In this document: piece after piece, positions 8,145 through 13,597 of the stretch
Layout of the letters: every line of letters begins with the position of its first letter
How positions within the stretch are numbered: the stretch's first letter is position 1
NCBI GenBank assembly: GCA_027366195.1
Contig: DAHXKW010000017.1
Location: 1 to 13,597, forward strand
Direction: 5' to 3'
Origin: Alphaproteobacteria bacterium
GTDB lineage: Bacteria; Pseudomonadota; Alphaproteobacteria; G02398745; G023898745
Length of the DNA stretch: 13,597 nucleotides
Program-made: the position numbers and the translations under genes
Notes under the pieces: generated by a model
The model's database searches: none
Told to the model about the DNA's origin: nothing
Seen by the model: the letters and a program-made list of their open reading frames with translations, nothing else

Positions 8145-8534
8145 TTAAGCAACCATATGGGTCATTTGACCGGGCATAAGAATTGTGATGACGCCTGCAA
8201 AAGCACACATGCACGTACATACATTACTAAGTGTTGGCATGTTATTAACCAACACCGTTGGACTACCAGGAATCCATGGTGCTACCGTAACAGGTGTACA
8301 GGGCATAGGCGTTGGCGTTCCCAACGCAGCAGCAGTTGCCGCTATAACTGCCGGATTGGTAGGGCTTGTACACATTCCGAAAGGCTTAACATTCATAAAA
8401 GGAATATGATCCATAATATTAGCTGCTGGCATATTCGAAGATACTAATTGATGGGTGGGTAAAAAAGTTAGAGGCGTAGGGGCAACACCAAAACTACATT
8501 TGGCTACCGCTGTATTAACAACCTGACTTGACAA
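8145..8534 (-). CDS. DUF4280 domain PAAR-like spike protein, 129 aa
   Basis: DUF4280 proteins are PAAR-like: they are expected to sit as a pointed tip on the spike of a type VI or related contractile injection system and to recruit cargo. Nearly the whole protein is the domain. Signature pieces are KCSFG, NMPAANIMD, PFGMCTS, PTPMPCTPVT, WIPGSPTVL, NMPTLSN and GVITILMPGQ. Cysteines lie at 13, 55, 79, 106, 108 and 110, and the CTCMC cluster could form disulfides or bind metal. The start is TTG at 8534, chosen because a perfect AGGAGG lies 5 nt upstream and the domain begins directly after it. It follows tlc by only 20 bp and precedes the 211-aa gene. No sheath, tube, baseplate or VgrG gene is in the window, so the machine it serves is not shown. 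Confidence 0.85.
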   Translation of the reverse strand: MSSQVVNTAVAKCSFGVAPTPLTFLPTHQLVSSNMPAANIMDHIPFMNVKPFGMCTSPTNPAVIAATAAALGTPTPMPCTPVTVAPWIPGSPTVLVNNMPTLSNVCTCMCAFAGVITILMPGQMTHMVA

Positions 8535-8539
8535 TGTTG

Positions 8540-8545
8540 CCTCCT
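8540..8545 (-). promoter_or_regulatory. Strong ribosome-binding site fixing the TTG start of the PAAR-like gene
   Basis: On the minus strand AGGAGG lies 5 nt before TTG at 8534, within the 20-bp gap after the tlc stop. It is the best ribosome-binding site seen in the window and settles the unusual start codon. Confidence 0.75.
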
Positions 8546-8554
8546 ATGCACCAT

Positions 8555-10111
8555 CTAAGATTGTTTATCACTTGCTTCCACTTCACGCTTGATTTCTTCA
8601 GACTCTTTACGTTTAATAGCACTTTTAATACTACCATCCAAACCTTTTACAGCTAGAATCCACGCGCCACAGACCACAGCAAATATAACAGCCGTATATG
8701 GCGCAAATATCAGCACATTTTTAGATGCCAAAAGAATAGCCATTGTACTTTGAATAAATGCGCCACCTGCTTTACCAGCACGACCACCAATCACATCAAC
8801 AGCGGCTTTACCTTTACTCTTTAATTCTGGGTCAAGAGGTAAGTAGGCCATGTTGTAGGTAGGATCAAACAAACTATATTTTATAGCTTTAGACGACGTA
8901 ACAATAATAGATCCTAAGACTACAGCAGTAAGAACAGGATCCATATTTGCAAGCAAGTGCATAGCTAAATCTTTACCAAGAATAAAGAAGAAGAAAACAC
9001 CGCCTGAAAAAATAAAGAATAAAGGCGTAATCAATGCAGATACAAGCCATGACATACGACTTAGCACATTCGCACCAATTAACCAACCAAACAAAATAGC
9101 TAAAGTTCCTGTAAGCTGTGAATAGCGTCCCATAAAGGCCGTATAAGCAACGTTATCACCTTTAAAGTAAATACCTAATTGATTCTTCATCTGAACTTCA
9201 ACAAGATTGATAGAAATCCCATACCCTATTAAAAGAAGGGTTATATAACCTAACTCTTTAGAATGGAAGATTAGCTTAGCAGACTCTATAAGACCAGGCT
9301 TATGCTTTTTCTTTTTTTGCGTGTTTTCTTCTGTTGGATCATAGTATGTTGGATCTGTTAAAACATTTGTATGCATCCAACGATAGATAAACATAGGAAT
9401 TAATCCCATAACAACAATCATGCCACAAAGCCACTTCAAAGAGTGTGTCCAAGGATCAACACCGACTAAATCTTTGGTAATACCTTGTGAAAAGAAAACA
9501 AGTGCTTGCCCAGAAACTAATAAAGATGTGTTAGCGATAACACCAAATAAACCATAAAAGCGTTTAGATTCATGAACACGAGTAATACGGTTAGCAAATT
9601 GCCAAAACATCAAGGCAATCATAGCACTACCCCAAATCTCGGATAGAACATAAAATAAAGCATACGTCCAATGTCCATAAATATCTATGAATCCAGATAA
9701 ACGCGGATATACCTCATGCAACGCTTGTATGGTCTGTTGTGCCGGATGCAACATTTCCAAATTTGGATATAGCACGAAACCAAACAAACCAAAAAAAGTT
9801 ATAAAAGGCGTAATAATAACATAAAATAATTTTTCTGAGCTAAAGATATTAGACAGTTTGGCGTAGATTACGACAAATAAAACGGCTGCTGGGGTTACGC
9901 AATATAACTTTAAAAAACTGATAAGGTTGGCGCCTGCCGCGTTAACAACAAGAGAATCTTTCATGTCACGCATAACCGTGTAGTTAAACAAAATACACCA
10001 CATAATCAATGCAGTAGGTATGAATTTTTTTAATTCAAAATTGTGAATAGGCCATAATGCTCCACGTAAACCTTTAAATTCGTGTAACAGCTCAGACTTC
10101 TGATCAGTCAT
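8555..10111 (-). CDS. tlc: ATP/ADP translocase (Tlc, nucleotide transporter NTT family)
   Basis: Tlc proteins sit in the inner membrane and exchange bacterial ADP for host ATP; related members import other nucleotides. The 518-aa length is typical. The N-terminal part is classic for the family: ELKKFIPTALIMWCILFNYT, then RDMKDSLVV with charged residues Arg48 and Lys51. About 11-12 hydrophobic segments follow, with a basic cytoplasmic loop (TQKKKKHKP) near the middle and a charged C-terminal tail. The motif YSLFDPTYNMAYLPLDPELKSKGKAAVDVIGGRAGK near the end is strongly conserved in the family. The ATG at 10111 follows AAGGGG. The gene implies an intracellular lifestyle. The exact substrate cannot be read from the sequence. 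It is the first gene of a likely unit with the PAAR-like and 211-aa genes. Confidence 0.95.
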   Translation of the reverse strand: MTDQKSELLHEFKGLRGALWPIHNFELKKFIPTALIMWCILFNYTVMRDMKDSLVVNAAGANLISFLKLYCVTPAAVLFVVIYAKLSNIFSSEKLFYVIITPFITFFGLFGFVLYPNLEMLHPAQQTIQALHEVYPRLSGFIDIYGHWTYALFYVLSEIWGSAMIALMFWQFANRITRVHESKRFYGLFGVIANTSLLVSGQALVFFSQGITKDLVGVDPWTHSLKWLCGMIVVMGLIPMFIYRWMHTNVLTDPTYYDPTEENTQKKKKHKPGLIESAKLIFHSKELGYITLLLIGYGISINLVEVQMKNQLGIYFKGDNVAYTAFMGRYSQLTGTLAILFGWLIGANVLSRMSWLVSALITPLFFIFSGGVFFFFILGKDLAMHLLANMDPVLTAVVLGSIIVTSSKAIKYSLFDPTYNMAYLPLDPELKSKGKAAVDVIGGRAGKAGGAFIQSTMAILLASKNVLIFAPYTAVIFAVVCGAWILAVKGLDGSIKSAIKRKESEEIKREVEASDKQS

Positions 10112-10146
10112 AATCCCCTTAAAATAATGAAAAACTTTACCCCCCT

Positions 10147-10176
10147 ATTGTATACTCAATTTATGGAAATAACCAA
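10147..10176 (-). promoter_or_regulatory. Putative tlc promoter
   Basis: Reading the minus strand, TTGGTT (10176-10171) and TACAAT (10152-10147) are 18 bp apart and resemble -35 and -10 boxes. They lie about 35 bp upstream of the tlc ATG in the 88-bp gap shared with the divergent trmB. There is no experimental support; the call rests on the pattern alone. Confidence 0.4.
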
Positions 10177-10199
10177 ACATCTTAATTTTTAACCAGTAT

Positions 10200-10841
10200 A
10201 TGGACAGGACACTTCATAAAATTCAAAGTATCAATCTCCAATATTATGGCAGGAAAAAATTACGTGCTTTTACGGATACTGAAAAAGATCTGTATACAGA
10301 CCTATATCCTAAAATTAAATTCGATGGTTCAGGCGATACTCTTGAAATCGGATTTGGTATGGGTGACTTTTTAATACGTCAAGCTCTTACCTTTCCACAC
10401 ACTCAATTTATCGGCGTTGAACCTTTTAAAACTGGTGTCGTAAGTCTTTAAAAAAAAATAAAACAATACAATATCCAAAACATCAAAATTTATCATGGAG
10501 TAATTCATGAAATTATTCAGAATCTTCCTCAATTGGACGCCATATACATCCTCTTCCCGGATCCTTGGCCTAAAAGAAAACATCACAAGCGCCGCTTAAT
10601 TCAAATCGACTTTTTAAAAACCATTCGGCAGTATATAAAACCTGGGGGTCATCTTTACATTGCTTCTGATCATACCGACTACCAAATCTGGATTGAATCA
10701 GTTTTGAAAAAAAAATATGGAAAAGAATTTAGTAAAAAGGAGGTGGCCGAACCTTTCTCAAACTGGTTGCCAACAAAATACAATGATAAGGCAAAAGTTG
10801 AAGGTCGAATTTCAAAGTATTATGATTTAACTTTACCTTAA
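10200..10841 (+). pseudogene. trmB: tRNA (guanine-46-N7)-methyltransferase TrmB, interrupted by one in-frame stop
   Basis: TrmB makes m7G46 in the variable loop of tRNAs. The first part (10200-10448) has YYGRKKLRAF, the SAM-binding DTLEIGFGMGDFL and FIGVEPFKTGVVSL. A TAA at 10449-10451 then interrupts the frame. The same frame continues without any shift as KKIKQYNIQNIKIYHG, then IYILFPDPWPKRKHHKRR, the hallmark TrmB motif, through to the stop at 10841. Read through, the product would be about 213 residues, a normal TrmB length. Relatives usually have Leu-Leu-Lys-Lys at this point, so the TAA is most simply TTA with one base changed, next to a run of nine A. Either it is a recent nonsense mutation, a sequencing error beside the A run, or rare read-through. 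The two halves separately lack a complete methyltransferase fold. No clear ribosome-binding site precedes the ATG at 10200. Confidence 0.88.
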
Positions 10842-10879
10842 TTTTTTTAGATCATACTCGATAACATGGTGGAATGTTA

Positions 10880-10897
10880 GATTGATGAAGTTCAATC
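10880..10897. repeat. Hairpin-forming inverted repeat
   Basis: GATTGA (10880-10885) pairs perfectly with TCAATC (10892-10897) across a 6-nt loop. There is no T run after it, so it is not a standard terminator. Confidence 0.4.
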
Positions 10898-10914
10898 CAT
10901 AGCTAATAAAAATC

Positions 10915-10940
10915 AGTCTATCCATGCCCATGGGTAGATT
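10915..10940. repeat. Hairpin-forming inverted repeat
   Basis: TCTATCC (10917-10923) pairs with GGGTAGA (10932-10938) with one G-T wobble across an 8-nt loop. One further A-T and one G-T pair extend the stem. It ends six bases before the large palindrome. Confidence 0.4.
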
Positions 10941-10945
10941 TCGCT

Positions 10946-10987
10946 TTGTTTATTACAAAAGTGCGCGCGCATTTTTATAATAAACAA
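10946..10987. repeat. 42-bp near-perfect palindrome with an alternating GC core
   Basis: The outer arms TTGTTTATTA (10946-10955) and TAATAAACAA (10978-10987) are perfectly complementary. Inside, AAAA pairs with TTTT, and the core TGCGCGCGCA (10962-10971) is itself a perfect palindrome. All share one symmetry axis between 10966 and 10967. Only two of the 21 positions break symmetry: a C/A pair at 10956/10977 and a G/T wobble at 10961/10972. The core GTGCGCGCGCAT is strictly alternating purine-pyrimidine, which favours Z-DNA or cruciform structure. Confidence 0.85.
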
Positions 10988-10991
10988 CTTG

Positions 10992-11015
10992 GCGACGGGG
11001 ATGGAACCCTTTCGC
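10992..11015. repeat. Hairpin-forming inverted repeat
   Basis: GCGA and GGGG pair with CCCT and TCGC across a 6-nt loop, with one C/T mismatch in the stem and one G-T wobble. It follows the large palindrome after four bases. Confidence 0.4.
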
Positions 11016-11030
11016 ACAAGATTAACGTTT

Positions 11031-11051
11031 TTGTAACAATTCAAGTTACAA
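11031..11051. promoter_or_regulatory. Operator-like inverted repeat upstream of tadA
   Basis: TTGTAAC (11031-11037), a 7-nt spacer and GTTACAA (11045-11051) form a perfect 7+7 dyad with 14-bp centre-to-centre spacing of half sites. This geometry is usual for a dimeric regulator. TACAAT at 11047-11052 could be a -10 box overlapping the right half site. It lies 126 bp before the tadA start. Role inferred only. Confidence 0.35.
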
Positions 11052-11070
11052 TAGATGTAATGGCGAAGCT

Positions 11071-11140
11071 ATGTAGTGGTGGAGGCGGGACGGGAGCTTC
11101 CGGCGTGGCCGAATGGGCGGGCCCCATGCTAGCGCAGCAC
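11071..11140. other. G+C-rich island in an A+T-rich background
   Basis: 49 of these 70 bases are G or C, which is strikingly above the surroundings. Short stems are possible: ATGGG/CCCAT at 11113-11127 and TGCT/AGCA at 11127-11139. A 29-codon frame beginning with ATG at 11060 runs through it to a TAA at 11147-11149, but its glycine-rich peptide has no recognised family. Possibly a structured RNA or foreign DNA; no known RNA family was recognised. Confidence 0.45.
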
Positions 11141-11177
11141 TCTACCTAAAAATCTACCAACTTCTTAAAAATCCCAA

Positions 11178-11588
11178 ATGAATACAAATTCTTACATGCA
11201 GCTCGCTTTGGACATGGCAAAAAAAGCTGAAGAACAGGACCTGGTCCCCGTCGGATGTATTATCGTCCATAAAGATAAAGTTATTTCTACAGCGCATAAT
11301 GGCTCGGCGCCTTTCGAACACGCTGAATACCTCGCCATCAAAAATGCTTATGAAATATTAGAACAAAACATAAGAGATGCAGAGATTTATGTAACCTTGG
11401 AACCCTGCATGATGTGCACGGGAATGATTGCTTTATGTGGCATTCAAACTGTTGTTTTTGGTGCCTATGACACAAAAAATGGGGGTATTGATCACCGCTG
11501 CATCCCAACTTTCAAAAACACAGTGGGCGGAATTATGGAAGGTGAATGCGGTCAGTTATTATCAGAATATTTTCAGAAAAAACGGTAA
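11178..11588 (+). CDS. tadA: TadA-like tRNA adenosine(34) deaminase
   Basis: TadA converts adenosine to inosine at the wobble position of tRNA-Arg(ACG). The 136-aa protein is a complete zinc deaminase domain: His48-Ala-Glu50 supplies one zinc ligand and the proton-shuttle glutamate, and Pro76-Cys77-x-x-Cys80 in LEPCMMC supplies the other two ligands. VPVGCIIV, HNGS and VVFGAYD fit the TadA layout. One difference is notable: after FGAxDxK, most TadA have a G-A-x-G-S stretch, whereas here it reads NGGIDHR. Another nucleoside deaminase of the same superfamily therefore remains possible. The ATG at 11178 is preceded by an A-rich region without a clear ribosome-binding site. It follows the structured intergenic region and precedes a dRS3-like hairpin. 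Confidence 0.8.
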   Translation: MNTNSYMQLALDMAKKAEEQDLVPVGCIIVHKDKVISTAHNGSAPFEHAEYLAIKNAYEILEQNIRDAEIYVTLEPCMMCTGMIALCGIQTVVFGAYDTKNGGIDHRCIPTFKNTVGGIMEGECGQLLSEYFQKKR

Positions 11589-11709
11589 AATTCCTGCTAA
11601 CACTATAACAAATTCCGGACAAAATAGTTATTTATGAGAGGTTTGATTAAGGTATTGATCTGTTATCCTCGTGCAAGTGAAGATCCATGAATCGATTGCC
11701 AGTCAATGG

Positions 11710-11729
11710 ATTCCCACTTTCTCGGGAAT
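11710..11729. repeat. dRS3-like 20-bp hairpin repeat
   Basis: ATTCCC (11710-11715), an 8-nt loop and GGGAAT (11724-11729) match exactly the 6-8-6 form of the dRS3 repeat known from Neisseria and of similar hairpin repeats dispersed in other Proteobacteria. The flanking TGG on the left and GA on the right also fit. It lies in the 193-bp gap between tadA and lpdA. It could serve as a weak terminator for tadA, though no T run follows it. Confidence 0.55.
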
Positions 11730-11823
11730 GAAGCAATTCAAATGTCAATAAATTTAGTTTGGGTAAGAATCAATTATTTTAGTGTTACTATGTAAAAAAG
11801 ACAGATGCAGAATTCAGTTGGCT

Positions 11824-13197
11824 ATGTACGACGTCGTTGTCATTGGTGCTGGTCCAGGTGGTTACGTGGCCGCCATACGAGGTGCACAATTAGGATTGAA
11901 GGTCGCTCTTGTTGAAAAAGAGCAAGTAGGCGGTACTTGTTTAAACTGGGGATGCATCCCTTCAAAAGCACTATTGAAAACGTCTGAATTGGTTGATTCT
12001 ATTAAAAAAGCAAAAGAATTTGGACTAAAAGTTGAAGGATTATCGATAGACTTTCCTGCTGTCATTAAAAGATCTCGCGCTATTGTAGATCAACTAGTAA
12101 AAGGTATAGTAACCATTTTAAAAAGCCATGACATTACAGTCATTAAAGGTACAGCCAAATTTAAAAATGCAACAACACTGGACGTGGATGGGCAAGCTAT
12201 TCAAGGAAAACACTATATTATAGCAACAGGCGCAAAATCACGAAAACTACCCAATGTTGAAATTTCAAAAAGAATTTGGACAGCAAAAGAGGCTATGTTA
12301 CCCGATCTGCAAACTCCTCCCCAAAAGTTACTCGTTGTGGGATCTGGTGCTATAGGCATGGAATTCGCAAGTTTTTACCATTACATGGGATCACAGGTCA
12401 CCGTAATCGAACTATTAGATCGCATCTTACCTCAGGAAGACGCAGAAATTTCAGCTATGGCAGAAAAAATGTTTACAAAAGCAGGGATACATATTTTAAC
12501 TAAACAATCGGTCCAATCGCTTGTCGAAACAAAAACTGGTGTTGATGTTACTTTTAGCGGAGGTTCGAAGGATAGTTTTGATGCTGTTTTGATCGCTATT
12601 GGAATAACCCCCAACACAGAAGGACTTGGCCTTGAAAACACAAAAATAAAACTTGAAAAAGGGCACATTGTCATTGATGAGCACAATAAAACCGCTGAAC
12701 CAAATATCTTTGCTATCGGCGATGTTGTAACACCACCTTGGCTAGCTCACAAAGCTTCACATGAAGGTGTGAATGTCATGGAATATATCGTAACTGGCAA
12801 AATGCACCCTCTTGGGCCTATACCCGCTTGTACATATTGTTATCCACAAGTAGCCAGCGTTGGGTTAACAGAAATGCAAGCACGTGAAAAATATGGTGAT
12901 TCAATTAAAGTTGGGAAATTTCCTTTTGTCGGAAACGGAAAAGCCTTAGCCACGGGCAAAGATGAGGGGATGATTAAATTAATATTCCATAGTAAAACGG
13001 GAGAATTACTAGGCGCCCACATGATCGGCGCAGAAGTAACAGACCTTATTCATAGCATGGTATTAGCTATGACACTAGAGACCACTGAAGCTGAAATCAT
13101 TCATACTATTTTTCCCCATCCAACTCTTTCTGAAATGATCCATGAAACAGCCTTGGATGCATTTGGACAAGTAATTCATATGCCAAAACGTAAATAA
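11824..13197 (+). CDS. lpdA: Dihydrolipoamide dehydrogenase (E3)
   Basis: E3 is a FAD-dependent disulfide oxidoreductase. It reoxidises dihydrolipoyl groups of the pyruvate and 2-oxoglutarate dehydrogenase complexes and passes electrons to NAD+. From the N-terminus: FAD-binding VVIGAGPGGYVAA (about 5-17), redox-active disulfide GGTCLNWGCIPSKAL (Cys39 and Cys44), NAD-binding VVGSGAIGMEFAS, the second FAD motif IFAIGDV, and the dimer-interface catalytic HPHPTLSE near the end. I chose ATG 11824 (457 aa) because the family starts within a few residues of this fold. A GTG at 11782 would add 14 residues with no counterpart in the family. Neither has a strong ribosome-binding site. The stop codon lies within a 16-bp palindrome (13190-13205). 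With pdhC it provides two subunits of the same complex from separate loci. Confidence 0.95.
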   Translation: MYDVVVIGAGPGGYVAAIRGAQLGLKVALVEKEQVGGTCLNWGCIPSKALLKTSELVDSIKKAKEFGLKVEGLSIDFPAVIKRSRAIVDQLVKGIVTILKSHDITVIKGTAKFKNATTLDVDGQAIQGKHYIIATGAKSRKLPNVEISKRIWTAKEAMLPDLQTPPQKLLVVGSGAIGMEFASFYHYMGSQVTVIELLDRILPQEDAEISAMAEKMFTKAGIHILTKQSVQSLVETKTGVDVTFSGGSKDSFDAVLIAIGITPNTEGLGLENTKIKLEKGHIVIDEHNKTAEPNIFAIGDVVTPPWLAHKASHEGVNVMEYIVTGKMHPLGPIPACTYCYPQVASVGLTEMQAREKYGDSIKVGKFPFVGNGKALATGKDEGMIKLIFHSKTGELLGAHMIGAEVTDLIHSMVLAMTLETTEAEIIHTIFPHPTLSEMIHETALDAFGQVIHMPKRK

Positions 13198-13205
13198 TTA
13201 TTTAC
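13190..13205. repeat. Perfect 16-bp palindrome over the lpdA stop codon
   Basis: GTAAATAATTATTTAC is self-complementary over its full length and includes the lpdA TAA at 13195-13197. It is entirely A+T apart from its ends, so it would make a weak hairpin. It could also be chance in A+T-rich DNA. Confidence 0.45.
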
Positions 13206-13248
13206 CATTTAGGTAGCAAAATAACAAAAAGAACTACAGCTATTTATA

Positions 13249-13494
13249 GTGAAAGCTATTGTTTTTAGTGGTTATGAAGATTTAGCGAAGGCTATTGGAA
13301 TGAAAATTTTTCAATGGGAATTTCGGCACTTTCCTGACGGAGAGTCCTATGTACGAATTATTGATCCTGTGCCTGAATCTATAACTATACTTTGCGGCCT
13401 AGAACATCCTGATACGAAAATTGTGCCTCTAATCCTGCTCACCAGAACTCTAAGACGTTTAGGCGCAAAACATATTACTCCTAATTTCCCATAA
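13249..13494 (+). pseudogene. PRPP-synthetase-like gene, N-terminal fragment
   Basis: The 81-aa product matches the beginning of ribose-phosphate pyrophosphokinase-like proteins, which make phosphoribosyl pyrophosphate from ribose-5-phosphate and ATP; family members are about 290-320 aa. Visible pieces are FRHFPDGESYVRI (matching the conserved FPDGE segment) and LTRTLRRLGAKHIT. The expected next segment, with the form L-I-x-P-Y-x-x-Y-x-R-Q-D, is missing: the frame ends at TAA 13492-13494. Dropping one C near 13480 would restore Leu-Ile-Ser, but that frame also stops soon at TAG 13505-13507. The gene is therefore truncated, either by frameshift decay or by insertion of the palindromic sequence that follows. 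The GTG start at 13249 fits the family, but no ribosome-binding site is clear. The region beyond 13597 is not visible. Confidence 0.65.
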
Positions 13495-13498
13495 AAAT

Positions 13499-13512
13499 TA
13501 TACCTAGGTATA
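13499..13512. repeat. Perfect 14-bp palindrome, left end of a palindromic cluster
   Basis: TATACCTAGGTATA is fully self-complementary and begins 5 bp after the premature stop of the PRPP-synthetase-like fragment. Its halves TATACCTA and TAGGTATA recur in the palindrome at 13559-13582. Confidence 0.7.
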
Positions 13513-13516
13513 TCAA

Positions 13517-13556
13517 AAGCGAAGATTGGCAAATGTTTTCGCTTGATTTTCGCCAA
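13517..13556. repeat. Interleaved inverted repeats in the palindromic cluster
   Basis: AAGCGAA (13517-13523) is complementary to TTCGCTT (13538-13544), and TTGGC (13526-13530) to GCCAA (13552-13556). The two pairs interleave, so they cannot both form a simple hairpin at once; alternative folds or a pseudoknot are possible. Confidence 0.45.
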
Positions 13557-13558
13557 AT

Positions 13559-13582
13559 TCATAGGTATAGTTATACCTATGA
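13559..13582. repeat. 24-bp inverted repeat (11-bp arms), right part of the palindromic cluster
   Basis: TCATAGGTATA (13559-13569) and TATACCTATGA (13572-13582) are perfectly complementary around a 2-bp centre. It shares 8-bp half sites with the palindrome at 13499-13512, so the two may bound a small palindromic insertion. An open frame also crosses this stretch to the window end, without recognised similarity. Confidence 0.65.
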
Positions 13583-13597
13583 TCGTGAGGTTGAGAT

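Larger units (their letters stand above)
10842..11177. other. 336-bp structured non-coding region between trmB and tadA
   Basis: No convincing gene lies here. From left to right it holds a T run right after the trmB stop, hairpins at 10880-10897 and 10915-10940, a near-perfect 42-bp palindrome at 10946-10987, another hairpin at 10992-11015, a 7+7 inverted repeat at 11031-11051, and a G+C-rich island at about 11071-11140. Such density of structure suggests a non-coding RNA, a mobile palindromic element or the remains of one. An open frame crosses 10946-11149, but it runs through the palindrome and has no family resemblance. Confidence 0.6.

Noticed and set aside
8185..8409. 74-aa plus-strand frame antisense to the PAAR-like gene
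   Set aside because: It mirrors the regular Ala/Gly/Pro-rich codons of the DUF4280 gene, whose family match and ribosome-binding site are convincing.
10450..10458. Programmed slippage at the run of nine A in trmB
   Set aside because: The frame is the same on both sides of the stop, and the run lies at and after the TAA, so slippage would destroy rather than restore the reading frame.
10533..10841. Separate 102-aa methyltransferase-like gene starting at TTG
   Set aside because: It is in the same frame as the preceding fragment and is clearly the second half of trmB after the premature stop.
10946..10987. Intrinsic terminator for trmB
   Set aside because: The stem is mostly A+T outside the core and no T run follows it on either strand.
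11077..11146. Resemblance to a tRNA on the minus strand (CTCCACCA-like end and GGTAGAG-like D-arm)
   Set aside because: The T-arm does not pair and lacks TTCGA, the spacing is about 11 nt too long, and no matching acceptor strand is found on the 5' side.
10946..11149. 67-aa plus-strand open frame
   Set aside because: It runs through the 42-bp palindrome and other hairpins, has no ribosome-binding site and resembles no family.
1..13597. CRISPR array, rRNA operon or complete insertion sequence
   Set aside because: I saw no regularly spaced direct repeats, no rRNA-like stretch and no transposase gene with terminal repeats.

Overview
The window looks like a piece of the chromosome (or an integrated element) of an intracellular alphaproteobacterium. 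The base composition is low in G+C. It carries a Tlc-type ATP/ADP translocase, which is the hallmark of energy-parasitic intracellular bacteria. Its pyruvate dehydrogenase E2 has the single-lipoyl, mitochondrial-like architecture usual in Alphaproteobacteria. It also has an F-type conjugation module like those amplified in amoeba-associated and arthropod-associated Rickettsiales and Holosporales. A Holosporales- or Rickettsiales-like endosymbiont fits best, but this is inference from gene content.

Layout. (1) 1-3693, plus strand: the end of a TraC-type ATPase gene overlapping a TraG-like mating-pair-stabilisation gene by 8 bp. (2) 3621-4930, minus strand: two tightly spaced unknown genes, one with an SRPBCC/CoxG-like pattern, whose tail overlaps traG by 73 bp. 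(3) 5091-6925, plus strand: pdhC (PDH E2) translationally coupled to rlmE. (4) 6879-7298, minus strand: a lipoprotein FKBP-type prolyl isomerase. (5) 7424-10111, minus strand, read from right to left: tlc, then a DUF4280/PAAR-like spike protein only 20 bp downstream, then an unrecognised 211-aa protein. (6) 10200-10841, plus strand: trmB interrupted by one in-frame stop. (7) 10842-11177: a 336-bp non-coding stretch crowded with hairpins, including a near-perfect 42-bp palindrome and a G+C-rich island. (8) 11178-13197, plus strand: a TadA-like deaminase and lpdA (E3), separated by a dRS3-like hairpin. (9) 13249-end: the start of a PRPP-synthetase-like gene that breaks off beside a cluster of palindromes.

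How the genes fit together. pdhC and lpdA supply two of the three PDH subunits but lie about 5.5 kb apart, with no E1 gene between them. rlmE, tadA and the broken trmB are RNA-modification genes. Tlc imports host ATP. The adjacent PAAR-like gene and 211-aa gene suggest a secreted, contractile-injection-type cargo module transcribed from the same start as the nucleotide importer. The two broken genes (trmB and the prs-like gene) and the intergenic palindromes are typical of an endosymbiont genome undergoing reduction.
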